A stretch of DNA of 64,000 nt from positions 157,200,996 to 157,264,995 of the forward strand of contig CM069441.1 in NCBI GenBank assembly GCA_035610835.1. Direction: 5' to 3'. The translations under genes were made by a program, and so were the position numbers. The notes under the pieces were generated by a model. The model was not told the DNA's origin. It ran no database searches and saw only the letters and a list, made by a program, of their open reading frames with translations. The stretch comes from Ophiura sarsii. Lineage: Eukaryota > Echinodermata > Ophiuroidea > Amphilepidida > Ophiuridae. How positions within the stretch are numbered: position 1 is the first letter of the stretch; each line of letters starts with the position of its first letter. Below are positions 35,672 through 46,733 of the stretch, piece by piece.

Positions 35672-35716
35672 GATGAAAGAAAACAGCAGTTAACCATTAA
35701 TGGCTGGATGAAACAG
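35672..35716 (+). CDS. nAChR alpha subunit exon 3 (45-bp mini-exon)
   Basis: Found by its splice frame: acceptor AAAACAG ends at 35671, donor GTATGT starts at 35717. The 45-bp, phase 0/0 exon encodes DERKQQLTINGWMKQ (residues 51-65). It aligns with the invariant DEKNQ...TTNVW(L/V)KQ exon of vertebrate nAChR genes, which is also 45 bp. K54, Q55, T58, N60, W62, K64 and Q65 fit the consensus; V is replaced by G at residue 61. It is too short to appear as an ORF and would be missed by ORF-based annotation. Confidence 0.93.
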
Positions 35717-36016
35717 GTATGTTGAAATTACATAAATAGAAATAAATTATTAAAGCTATTTCAAATGTTATTAATAAAGAGGCTTTATTGTTTTATTCCG
35801 TTTATCAAATTATATATCAGTGGACTAGGATTACTGTATTGATTATGGTATGTTTACATGCAGATGAAGGTTTACATATTTGCTTGCATCATAATTGACA
35901 GCAATTTAAGCATGTGATTTTAAATTGCCTTTAGGTTATTCCACTCTCTGTGAAATATATTTATATTACAATGTATTTTAACTATATTACCTGAAAATTA
36001 TCGAGTAATACATGTG

Positions 36017-36711
36017 CAGGGTGTATCAAAACAATTAGGACACTTTTTAATGATGGTTTAAATCCTTGTTAAATCTCTGAAGCATGACCAATTTTTATTT
36101 CAATGTAAAGTACAATCGATAAAGATAAAATCCTGAAAATATGAGAAAAATCCATCATTAATTAAGGAAATTGTGACCTATTAGGCAAAGCAATCTATTT
36201 TGTGGTATGTACAATGGACATTCACGCAGTAACAACAGTACAGTAACATGAACGCGCACACTATTTATGCCAATTCTACTTCTTATCATGCTAATGAACC
36301 ATCTACAGTGGGTTCGAGAATTTTTAAATTTGCACAGAATATGCATGCATCTGATTTGTGGATTATTTAGCCAGTATTGATTTGTGCCAGAATTAAATGG
36401 ATTTACCAATCTAATCTTTGCTATTGACTGATAGATTATTTTCTATGTTTATAATTATTGTAACGTATTGAAACGTAAACCATGCTATTTACTGGTCTAT
36501 GCATGTAAATCCCATTGTACAAACCAGTAAATGACATGGTTTACGCAAAATATGCTAGTTTTCTTATTGTTCATCGGATTGATCTCATATTTTCAGGATA
36601 TCATGATAATTGATTGGGCTTTACATTGATAGTAAAGTGGTCATGGTCCAATGAGTATAACAAGTATTACAACGTCATGAAAAAGTGTCTTATTTATTTT
36701 TATACACCCTG
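36017..36711. mobile_element. 695-bp mariner-like MITE with internal hairpin
   Basis: Ends CAGGGTGTATCAAAACAATT and (reverse complement) CAGGGTGTATAAAAATAAAT, then GACACTTTTT-ATGA on both sides. TA follows the right end; TG stands at the left (one change). Inverted similarity continues ~180 bp inward (ATTTCAATGTAAAG / CTTTACATTGAT, TCCTGAAAATATGAGA / TCATATTTTCAGGA). The centre has another foldback (AAACCATG-CTATTTACTGGT with its inverse, 36476-36545). Confidence 0.88.
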
Positions 36712-36713
36712 TA

Positions 36714-37311
36714 TATCCTGAAGCATTTGTGTTTTTCTATCATACAAAAGCATGTGACACTTTTTTGCTATCCTAAAATTAAGACATTATATCCTCCAAG
36801 TGGTAATTGACATTGATCGGAAAATAATTGCGAATAGGCTATCTATAACTTATTTAATTTACAGTGGTGAGAGGCGCTTATATATCAAAGTGGATGGCAA
36901 ATGCCATCATACATTCGTGACTTATGGAGCTTTCAGTGACACGTGGCACTTATAGAAATAGGTCAACTTTAGCGTCCACCTGTTCATTCGGTGACAGATG
37001 GAGAAATCCCAACCTATTCCTAAAGGATCTGGCTGATCTGGGTTTAACATTAATTGAATGGTTAGGGGCAGAACTTCTTCAGTGACATTGCGAAGAAAAT
37101 TGTAATTTTAATCACTTTTTTCTTCGAAATGTAACTGAAGAAGTGTAACAGTAAGAGGTTGTCTCTTAGCGACATCTGCGAAACTGACAAGAAATTTCGT
37201 TAAACACCAAGGGCCGTATTCTCGTAATTCTCGTATGCATGTATTGTTATAACTACGCTATCTGCACGTCAGCTTACACCGGATACGGTTGAGTAATCAT
37301 TCAAGGCATAA
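36714..37311. other. Intron 3 stretch, nothing recognised
   Basis: No gene or RNA recognised. GAACTTCTTCAGTGACATT (about 37071) has an inverse AATGTAACTGAAGAAGT (about 37128), forming a small hairpin. Confidence 0.4.
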
Positions 37312-37960
37312 TAGGGTCACGCGTTATAAACTCGCCTCCCAATAGGGTGTTGCTGTTACATTTTTTAGTTTCATGCTGTCATATTCCTCAAATATTTTTA
37401 AAACCACAAAAGCTATCTCAACAAATTTAGTATCAATTTAAAGCCTTAATAACAAGCTATCTGCCTGCAAAATGGCATTGATATAGCTAATACAGAAGGT
37501 TAGATACAGCTGCTTGAAGTTTGGGGACCAGGGGTGGTGCCGGAAGGGGTGCCGCCTGTACAAACTCAATGGGGATAATCCCAAGTGCTTTGTTCTTTTT
37601 ACAATAACTAGTCATTCCCTAATGTTACAAACACCATTCTGTCCCATTTTAAAGGATATTTAGTAGTCTTTAAGTGTGTGGCTCAACAGACTTCAACTAT
37701 ATTTGTAACAACTAATTAATTATGGATAAGACAATGGTCATCAGCTTTCTTCCTATTCGCTACACAGTCAACATGAATAATCAGCCTCAATTTACAGGAT
37801 TTATAAAAATGACTATAACAGAAAAAGTTGTCAACCTATGATAGCAAAAGTATACATTTTTGGAAAGCTTGTAACTAGAGGAATTTGGAAATGCAGTTTA
37901 GATCAGGGAAGGGTTATTCCTTAACAAATATTTCTGAAAATTCTTAAAATATATATAAAA
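37312..37960 (+). repeat. Diverged third copy of the GGCCATGTG element family
   Basis: 37325-37365 (AAACTCGCCTCCCA-TAGGGTG-TGCTGTTACATTTTT) matches the left end of the element at 45826. 37745-37950 (CTTTCTTCCTATTCGCTACA, GATAGCAAAAGTATACATTT, TTGGAAAGCT) matches its right part around 46215-46400. The outermost terminus and the right end are not recognisable. Confidence 0.55.
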
Positions 37961-38235
37961 TAAAAATTGAAGATATTCACTAGCCGGTATAATTACCATA
38001 CCGACAAAATAACTTTGACAATTATATATCATCTGATGGGTATTTCATGAGGAATTCAAATATGTAAAGTAAATAAACGCGTGTTTAAATTCAACTTTCA
38101 ATAAACGATGTGTTAAAAGTCAAAGTTAAACTGGTGTCTATAATAAAACCGTTTTATTGGAAAAACAATAGGGTACATACAAGTGTATACAGGTAGGATA
38201 AAATAAATGACCCAAATTGAATTTGATGTCACTTA

Positions 38236-38300
38236 CAATTGGATTTGAACCTGGATCCTTCTGATCATTAGACCGAATAAGCCACCAGTGATTGGATTTC
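38236..38300 (-). other. tRNA-like B box, SINE relic
   Basis: On the minus strand GGTTCAAATCC (about 38242-38252) is a perfect B box preceded ~45 bp upstream by TGGCTTATTCGG, a weak A box. No cloverleaf. Confidence 0.4.
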
Positions 38301-39008
38301 TATTCAGCAATCAGGGCTTCCTTTTTCAAACAGCCCCGTAGTCTCGTCGTACGTATTTAAATGCGGTGTTATGATAAACAAAAAGTGTCTAACTTTAAAT
38401 ATGGGTTTGGGGTAGTTTAATTCGTGTTTAACGCAACATTTGCACATAATTATAGAGGATCAAAGTTGTTCTAAATTAACATTTAAACATTTAAATGTAC
38501 ATATTCTGAATCTTAAAGAATATGGGTGTTGGAATAGCAGCATGCTGACCTTAAGAAGAAATCAAAGTGCTGCAAAGCATGCGACCTTGTTAAGGATGTT
38601 TATTACGTTGTTCAGATTTGAAAAACCGTGCATTTTTTAGATTTATAAATGAAGTTCATGAAGAAATGTGAAGACCTAAAAACAATTCATAGTGCTTGCA
38701 ATTTACAAAATTACATTGCATTTTTCCGCTGTTATTGATAGAAGTACATGCTTTCGTAACTATAAGTTTGTGCTTTGGGCATCACAGTTTGTAAACTCGT
38801 TCTGATTTAGATTTGATAGGCAGGAGATAACGTAATAAACGTGGAACAAAATCTGCAAAAAAGTGATTTATTAATTTGAATTCAACGTTATATTTTTAAA
38901 AAATGCAAGGAGTGTTGTTCACACAAATTTAAATCTAGTATCCAGGTAATCCAGTACATGTCTACTCTTAAAAAATAGCGTAATAAATAAAATTGGAGAC
39001 AATTTTTG
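38301..39008. other. Intron 3 stretch, nothing recognised
   Basis: AT-rich; short chance ORFs only. Confidence 0.4.
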
Positions 39009-39227
39009 TTCCCAACTTCTAAAATCTCATTTGCTATTTTCATGAGAGTTGACCATATTCGTATTGCATACAGTTTAAATAACAGCCACATTGTAAGCCT
39101 TTTGTTTAAGATTCTTCTTACGGATTAAAGTTGTAACAGAATACAATGCGCCATTTTGAAACAGCACACGCACTCACGCAAGCGTAGAACCGTTTGATTA
39201 TTTACAAGGACGCTATCCGTGCTTATA
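39009..39227 (+). repeat. Direct repeat upstream of exon 4 (copy 1)
   Basis: 219 bp from TTCCCAACTTCTAAAATCTC to GCCGTGCTTATA-like sequence, nearly identical to 39881-40100. The copies flank exon 4 (39678-39787). Confidence 0.95.
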
Positions 39228-39677
39228 TTAGCTACTACACCTAGCGATGTGTGCAATTCTAATGATTCAGTAATAAAAGCTGAAACCTGCACTTTAATTA
39301 AAATCTAAATGACAATTATAATGCATCGGTGTATCCTGTGGTCTTCTTCACTAGTTTCTTATAATACATGTATCACGTGTGGTCTTCTTAACTAGGGACA
39401 GTTTCTTATAATACATGGGCACGTACTTTGCCTCTCGCTGATTTAAAATACCATTCCATACAATATCATTCTTCAACGACCGTTTTGGGGACGATATTCA
39501 TCGTCTTTAAAGACTTGATTTGTTTTCTGTACGAGAATACGGCCCATAGTGTCTGTTTGGTAACCGTGGAGTATATAATTTTTTATGTGCTAATTCGCCT
39601 AAGTGCACATGATTGGTTTCCATCCTTCAGTTGTATATAGTAACTCATAATATGTTTTAATGTTAATGCATTTACAG

Positions 39678-39787
39678 GAGTGGGTTGATGAGTTTTTAAG
39701 ATGGGATCCAAGAGATTACAATGGTTCTCAAAAACTAATGATCCCCACTAAGGAGATATGGATACCAGATATCACACTTTATGAAAA
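39678..39787 (+). CDS. nAChR alpha subunit exon 4 (loops D and A)
   Basis: Acceptor TTTACAG ends at 39677, donor GTAAGT starts at 39788. It is 110 bp, the same as the vertebrate exon 4, entering in phase 0 and leaving in phase 2. Residues 66-101 begin EWVDEFLRWDPRDYNGS and end IPTKEIWIPDITLYE. W67 corresponds to loop D Trp55 and Y100 to loop A Tyr93 of the aromatic ligand box. W93-x-P-D is the conserved loop A signature. N80-G-S is a potential glycosylation site. The split codon AA|T gives N102, restoring the family 'LYxN-DG'. Confidence 0.95.
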
Positions 39788-39880
39788 GTAAGTATTATAT
39801 GACATTGATTCCACGACATTCCAAACGTAGGTTATACTGGATTATTCTGCCTTCATGTCTATATACAATGGATATTTTTT

Positions 39881-40100
39881 TTCCCAACTTCTAAAATCTC
39901 ATTTGCTATTTTCATGAGAGTTGACCATATTCGTATTGCATACAGTTATTTAATCCAGCCACATTGTAAGCCTTTTGTTTAAGATTCTTCTTACGGATTA
40001 AGGTTGTAACAGAATACAATGCGCCATTTTGAAACAGCACACGTACTCACGCAAGCGTAGAACCGTTTGATTATTTACAAGGACGCTAGCCGTGCTTATA
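39881..40100 (+). repeat. Direct repeat downstream of exon 4 (copy 2)
   Basis: Second copy of the 219-bp sequence at 39009-39227, same orientation, differing by a few substitutions and a short changed segment near 39952. Confidence 0.95.
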
Positions 40101-40109
40101 CACCTATCA

Positions 40110-40370
40110 GTTGTAAGACGCACTATACGACCCCCGGGAGAGGTGCGTCGTGGGTGCGTCGTTTACCAATAATTCTTGACGGAGGGTACGTCAGTGGCAG
40201 CCTTTGGTCCGTCAAAAAAATGACGGAGGGTGCGTAAAGGTCCGTCACTTTACATTGGGTGCGAATGGGCTGAGGGGCAGTTGCCCCCCCCTGACAGAAC
40301 GTTTTTGTGCCCCCGCCCCCCTTTGTGCCCCCGCCCCTCTCTTTGGATATAGTGTTTATATGCGGGGTAA
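40110..40370. repeat. GC-rich dispersed-repeat-like segment
   Basis: An abrupt GC-rich island in intron 4 with GTGCGTCG direct repeats (about 40143 and 40153), TGACGGAGGGT repeats (about 40178 and 40220) and TGCCCCCGCCCC twice (about 40308 and 40328). The proline-rich ORFs here carry no domain. Confidence 0.5.
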
Positions 40371-41554
40371 CCATTTAAAAATGACCATTTTAGCTTGGTT
40401 TTTAAAAATAAATGACCATTTTGGTTAAAAAACTGCTTAATACCCTGAGGATTGGCCAAAATTTGTTGACTATAGTGCTTTTTTTTTACTGGGAAACTTT
40501 GTGTCCGTGCGAAATTTTTTGACCGTGCGAATTTTTTTGACTTATTATGCATTGTCCCTATATTTCTTTTATTAATCATGTCAATTATACGGTCAAAAGT
40601 GCCAACCTAGGCACGAACTGTAATCATTTCAATACCCATGAAAGTCTTATGCTAAATGCCACACTCACGATAAATATAGATAAATATATGGAAACAACCC
40701 ACATCTTTTATTCCTTTTAGAAATTATTATGTTGTGTATATATGTATGTATGACATATTGACATATAATTAATCTTAAATATTGTCAGTGGTTTTTTTAT
40801 TGAATTGATTGTCATATTTGTAGACACTTGTTATTAAAATACGTATACATTTTGCAAATAGTGATGTAATTGTGTAATAAAACACAAAAACAAAGAACTA
40901 CTCACGCCTTAACTTACAAAAATGGCCCTGCAAATTCTTAGTATCGTACATTGATGTGATATCCTTTACCATATATAATGACACGTGTACCAAGATACTT
41001 ATATGAAGCCTCAGATTAAGCTTTTAAGTTACATTTGATAAAACAAAATCGACAAACGCGCCCGCAAACGCGAAAGTAAATCTAAATGTCGGATATCAGC
41101 TGCACTGTCAGACTGTCTCCCCTCTAAATCAGAGGCAGTTTAAGGGGTAAAAGCTCTTTCAGAAAAGTAACCACGCGTTTCACCCTATTATTTTTTCTGG
41201 ATAATTTTAGTAAAACAAATAAATGTATGCGCGCTTCGCGAATATTTTTTTTCAACAGGTTTCAACATAAAAATGGGTATATATTGGTGCTTCCACCGTC
41301 ACTGGTAGGGAGTACGGAGAAAAGAAGACAAGGAAACAAAAAAAAATGTTTTAAGTAAAAATAATTTGGATTTGAACATACAATCATTTCTTGGTTTGTT
41401 GCTGGCCCAATTTTCTACTTGATGTTTTCTATTTTACATCAAAGGTCATCCTTAAAATAGCCACATTATAAAGTTTGAGTTGCATAACTCCAATGGTTCT
41501 AATTTTAGAAGCACAAGGTCAGAATTTTGCCCATTGAGCACTCTCAGAACAGGT
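40371..41554. other. Intron 4 stretch, nothing recognised
   Basis: AT-rich with an A/T homopolymer-rich texture; no gene or transposon ends identified. Confidence 0.4.
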
Positions 41555-42150
41555 ATTAAAAACCCATGGGTTAAAAGAATGTTGGTTAAAAAGTATACAA
41601 CATTGGTTAAAAATGACGCGTTGGTTAAAAATTACTTTTAATACTGCGTTGGTTAAAGAGTAAAAATATAAGTAATTTTTAGTTTATTCAACGTTGGTTA
41701 AGGCATCATAATTTTAACCAACAATATGGTCATAACAAGATTCCCGCCAAAGAATTTCATTGGCGAGGAAAATATTTTGCTGAAAATAACACGATTGATT
41801 TCATATACAAATTCTGACGTGGTCTAAAAATTGCGACCGCTGTTTCAAGTTATAGCTTCCCGGCCTCGTCGCTAGGATCTTGTGCCTTGTCCTGTCCCTT
41901 GTTGGTCCTGGCCACGTGTTGGCGCCAATATTGAAAGCCAATATCGGGCCAATGAAACATCAATATTGTAATGTTGTATGGGTTAAAGTTTAGCACAAAA
42001 ACAAAAAAAGTTTAACCAACATTTTTTAACCAACTACTGTTGGTTAAAACATATTAACCAACAAATGATTAAAAATTGTAACCAACCACAGGTTAAAGTT
42101 TAACCAACCACTGTTGGTCAAAACATTTTAACCAAAAAATGATTAAAATT
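41555..42150. mobile_element. Probable motif-array element, TTGGTTAAA arrays in inverted blocks
   Basis: 41565-41705 has at least six GTTGGTTAAA words in one orientation. 42010-42140 has a matching series mostly inverted (TTTAACCAAC) with a few direct. The middle ~300 bp has almost none and is more GC-rich. The layout mirrors the element at 20883-21840. Clear termini were not found. Confidence 0.55.
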
Positions 42151-43125
42151 TCACAGGCTAAAAAATCGGAGACCATATATACCCGTATTTTAGGGCTACA
42201 TGAGATAGAGCTTGTGCGCGCGCAAGCCAAGTGGTGCTGGCCATGTTGTTTCTGTATGGCGTAGTAGGTTTAGGGTAAGTTAGAATTTGAATGTGCACAC
42301 TTTGAGTTTGGATGTTGCTTATTTTACCTTAGTAATACCTATATGTAGGGGTCAGTGTTTTGTAGTTAGTAGGCAAAAGGCATGTGAGAAAATGCTAGAA
42401 TTACTGCTTCAGAATGCTGAATCTTCATCTTTGCCTTTAAAATGCCTAAAACACAGGAGCTTCCAAGGGCCTTAAGACGGGCCCATGGACCCAACCCGCT
42501 TGTCGCTCCTCACTTCGCTCGCTCCGCTCACATGGATAAAAAAGTGGACCAATATGTTAATAAATCATTCTTACCCTTTATGGTCTTTTTAAAGCTAGGA
42601 TTTCAAATTCAAAATGTAGTTGTTGAAAGATAATCAGATCCTGAGGGGAGAGAGCCCTTTTCATTAGGCCTCACGCTGTACTAACTACATGTACCTTCTG
42701 AAATCATAAAGCTTAATTTGCAATATTTCATGTAAAATTCATAAATTAAATTGATAGTTTGTTTTCGGCGTAGATCCATATCGAAATAAATTATAACGTA
42801 CATATAAATCGCCACAGATGACTTCTACCCAATTTGTTTCATGTCTACCGTTGAATAACCTTGAAGACCATCCTTGATTTTGGTAATCTGAAGCAACGTG
42901 ATGACCTCTCTGATTTAATTAGTGGTGGTCTTTAATCAAGATACGAACACAGCTAAAACTAGTAAGATGCTTCCTAAAAAACTGTGGCAATGTCTTGTAT
43001 TGAATTTTTATTTTTTATTTTGTGATAACATTATTTTATGGGAGGGTTTATTCATATATCATCTATTTAAACAAATGACGAACCTTGTACATGTATATCA
43101 AATGAATGGATTTACAACACTTAGT
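42151..43125. other. Intron 4 stretch, nothing recognised
   Basis: Contains a small GC-rich patch (42475-42530) with CGCTCGCTCCGCTC words. ORFs carry no recognisable domain. Confidence 0.4.
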
Positions 43126-43697
43126 CACACTAAGAACTCCGGGGGTCAAACAATGACCCCGACGTGGTCATTTTTGACCCCGTTTTCGGTATCAACTATG
43201 CACACTACCCCGGACGCGAATTTATTAACCGTACACACTTACTGTATAAATGTATTGCTGTACAATGTACATGTGCTATGTGCTTTACTCCGTCAAGGAT
43301 CAAATGTTGTTTACGGTAACAAACATCGCACCCCGGACGGGTCAAGATGACCCAATTGGTCAGGGTTATTCTAATGACCCCGTACTTGGTCAAAAAGTAA
43401 CCGCGCTGTAGTCAAAGTATAACCCCATTTTGGGTTAAATGAAATTACCCCTTTGGCAGTGTTCAAAATATAACCCCATTTTGGGGTCGGGATGAAACAA
43501 TCCCTTTGGCATGGGGTTACCTAATAATCACATTACGTGGTTGTTTTCAACCCAATTACTGAGTCAAATTAAACCAATTACTGGGTCAAATTTACCCAAT
43601 TACTGGGTCAAATTAAAAATGAAACACACAATTAATAATGGTATTTAGAAATAGATTGTTTTAAGCACCATTTTATTTTGCTGTTTGCATACTTTTC

Positions 43698-43734
<37 letters not shown>

Positions 43735-44552
43735 AATAAGTACAATTTATCAAGCGCCTTATCTTGAAAACAACCGCAAGGCGCCTTACAACAATGTGAT
43801 ATAGAAAACTTAATTTACAAATGCATACTAACTAATTAAAAACAATTAATATATGATAAAGGTATTATACAAATATAAAAATACAACAGCAACAAAATCC
43901 GGATACAAAGAGCAAGCATTATAAATATGAAATTGAAATTTGTAATCCAAAATTAATTGCACCTATATATAATTAAATTACAAGATCAAATAGAAAAATA
44001 TAATTAAAAGAATATCAAACAACAATATATTGTAATTTACTTCATTAATATAATGCATCTGGTTTGTGATCAATCACTAAGTGAGTGACATCTTGAATTA
44101 ATCATGTTAATAAAATGGACATCAAATCCTTACGAAATCTACTTTCCATGGTGTTAATTTTAATGAAGCCGATGTGCACACCCGTGTGTCAAATAGTTCT
44201 GAAGTGCAAGTCATTATAAAGTTGAAAAATGTGGCTGCAGTTGGTCACATTATTATCTTTATTTCATAATAATGTGAAAACATTTTATATATTTTAAGTT
44301 AATGCTCAATCTTGAATTTAGATTTCCATAGCTCATGTTTGAGACGGATAGTCAATACTTCGGTATCAATACGCCACGGTATTGGCATCGGCAAAATGAC
44401 CCCGGGGGATTTTGACAATGTTCACCGGGATCAAAATAACCATACGATCGCGGTCATCCTATAACAATAACAACCTCATATGGGTCAAAACAAATCAAAT
44501 CGGGGTTGATTCAAAATGACCCCGGAAAAATTACCCATTAGTTTTTAGTGTG
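43126..44552. mobile_element. ~1.43-kb CMC-like element with GGGTCA motif arrays
   Basis: Ends CACACTAAGAACT and (reverse complement) CACACTAAAAACT. Dense GGGTCA/TGACCC words fill 43140-43620 (over 15) and 44395-44540 (about 8), in both orientations; the AT-rich centre lacks them. CAC-type ends and subterminal arrays match the other motif-array elements; the target duplication is unclear. The centre carries an apparently nested retroposon tail (43698-43800). Confidence 0.65.
43698..43800 (-). repeat. Retroposon tail with (TTA)n, minus strand
   Basis: On the minus strand TTGTAAGGCGCCTTGCGG and AAGGCGCTTGATAAATTGTA run into (TTA)n (43698-43731 on the + strand as (TAA)n). 'aaggcgc' boxes followed by a trinucleotide tail resemble SINE/LINE 3' ends. 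Inserted within the GGGTCA element. Confidence 0.5.
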
Positions 44553-45130
44553 TATACATGTCCAGTGATATAGAATGGTCTAGATCTGTCAGTCGTGTCC
44601 AAAATAGGATTAAATTACTTCCTAATTATTCTTGGTGATTACTGTATTTGTCACTTAAGGCTAAAGCAAATTGCACTGTCCATTATCTTCTCAACTTGTA
44701 TTTCCGCATCACTTATGTGCAATATATCCTTGATATATATATAATAAAGCAATCTCTCCGAGGTCTTGTTATTCCATTAATGTTGGCGCCACTTAGCTTA
44801 TTTGTAACACGAATCTTCTAGGGCTAATTGACACGAGGAAACTGAGCTTTGAAATACAAGCCATGTATCATTTACAGGTGCTCAAAACAAGTAACTTACC
44901 AGGTTATAAATATGCTCAAAATTACAAAATTATAGCTTCTCGGTATGAATATTCATTAAAAAAATATATATATTAGTTTCACTAGTATAATAATTTGTTT
45001 AAATATATATAAAGACTCGGACAAACTGGCGTGAATTAAACAAAGACCTTACAAAATACACAGACTCGAACCCGGTCATCCTAAACATGTCATGTTGAGA
45101 GATAACAGTTTCATTCATGTTTATGATAAG
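44553..45130. other. Intron 4 stretch
   Basis: Includes a B-box-like word on the minus strand (GGGTTCGAGTCT, about 45062-45073) without other tRNA features. Nothing else recognised. Confidence 0.4.
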
Positions 45131-45730
45131 TACGAGGGTATCAAAAAGTGTTAGAAATCACCCAGAAGTAAAGGAGCCAGAAACTTTATTTTGATATGTG
45201 ATTCTTCAGACGTCTTTACATAGTCACTGTGCAAAGTCATAGATTTCTCCCACCTGTCCACAGACCGCCATTGTAGAGATCCTCCGATTGACCGCCACTG
45301 ATTGATCCTCTGTTTGCCTCAGATTGTGATATTCCCAAAACAGCAACAAATAGTTTAAAGTGTTGACATAAAGGGTCAAAGGTCATGTAGGGGTCATCAG
45401 ATATCAATCTGTGTACACCCCATGTTACCCATAGTATTATTGTCACCAAGCTTGTGTGTAATGACCTTTGACCCCTTTCTGTCAAAACGTTAAACTATTT
45501 ATTGCTGTTTAGGGGAATAACACAATCTGAGGCAATCTAAGAATCAATCAATGGCGGTCAATTTGAGGATCTCTACAATGGCAGTCTGTGGACAGGTAAA
45601 AAAATGTAGGAGAAATGTGTGACTTTGCACAGGGACTTTGTAAAGATGTCTGAAGGATCACGCATCAAAATAAAATTTCTGGCTCCTTCACTTCTGGGTG
45701 ATTTCTAAAACTTTATGATACCCCCTCGTA
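45131..45730. mobile_element. 600-bp mariner-like foldback element with ~270-bp TIRs
   Basis: Left TACGAGGGTATCAAAAAGTG and right (reverse complement) TACGAGGGGGTATCATAAAG. The inverted similarity continues through AGAAATCACCCAGAAGT, GGAGCCAGAAA, TTATTTTGAT, AAGTCA, CTGTCCACAGAC and GACCTTTGACCC, nearly to the centre. TA stands at both outer ends. 'ACGAGGG-TATCA-AAAGT' resembles mariner termini known from other animals. No transposase ORF. Confidence 0.92.
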
Positions 45731-45825
45731 TGTTGTAATTCTATATAGCAACACAATTTGGGCTCGATAGGTATTGTTCGCACAAATGAAATCGGTGGAT
45801 CTTTTGCGTTCCATTTATAGTTTAC

Positions 45826-46718
45826 GGCCATGTGTTTTAATTCACCACCCAAAAAGGGTGGTGGCGTTGCATTTTTGGTTACGAATCATCCATCTCTCTC
45901 TATTAACTCAACAACTAAATGTGGTAGAGCTATGGTTTAGGTTTCATTCTCTAGCTACATTGTGTGAATAAATCAGATATAAGGTTTGAGTTATGATTGA
46001 TTATATTTCGAGGGTTGGTGGCGGCGGTGTACAATCTCTATGGGGAATATAGAAAATGTTCCCAATTATACGTTTGATTTACAATAACTCCTCATCCCTG
46101 TATGGTAAAAACATGATTTTTTAGATTGTTTGATATTCTAAAAGTTTCTGTTTCAACAAACGTATCAACTATTATGTTACGATTGTAATCATGAATCGAT
46201 TGCATTGTCCTTGGCTTTCTCCCTATTCGCTACACAGTGAACTATAACAACAACAACAAAAACATCATTCAACCGTTGATAGCAAAATCAAACATTTTTG
46301 GAAAGCTCTCAAATCGGGGAATTCAAAAATGGCGTTTTAATCAGGATAGTGTGCATACCCAACAAATATTTGTAAACTCTAATAAGTATGAAATGTTAAC
46401 GTTTGTGTTCTTCACTTTTATTTCAACAAGTTAACCTTTACAACCATTATGTTTATGGTTGGGATAGGTATACAAATATTATTGAGCTTTAATCAAAATC
46501 GATATTTTTTGAACAGTCTTTATCACAACATGTTAGCATTAGGTCATATCTAAATTCCAATAGCATATTTGGATTTCTTGTGAAATTTTCTTTCAAAAAA
46601 TTAAATACTTTTTATGGGGTAGAACAAGTAATTATTGCGGTTGCTAATTCGAATCACAGATGGTGCAAAATGTAAAAATATGGACATGCAAAAGGTGGCG
46701 AGTTCAAAACACATGGCC
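45826..46718 (+). mobile_element. 893-bp TIR element, GGCCATGTG family (copy 1)
   Basis: Left GGCCATGTGTTTTAATTCAC and right (reverse complement) GGCCATGTGTTTTGAACTCG form ~25-bp TIRs. The interior aligns, inverted, with 51509-52511 over its whole length (e.g. CACCACCCAAAAAGGGTGGTG, CATCCATCTCTCTCTATTAA, CCCTATTCGCTACACAGTGA). No coding capacity. A non-autonomous DNA transposon of unknown superfamily. Confidence 0.85.
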
Positions 46719-46733
46719 TTACAGTGACTAATC

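Noticed and set aside
40250..40579. 109-codon minus ORF and overlapping plus ORFs
   Set aside because: Located in a GC-rich repeat-like segment with C-runs; the composition explains the open frames.
42922..43350. 142-codon ORF as a gene
   Set aside because: It overlaps the left array of the GGGTCA element and has no recognisable domain.
45055..45080. tRNA or SINE on the minus strand
   Set aside because: A B-box-like word stands alone without an A box.
45237..45485. 82-codon ORF
   Set aside because: It lies across the foldback arms of the mariner-like element and is not a transposase.
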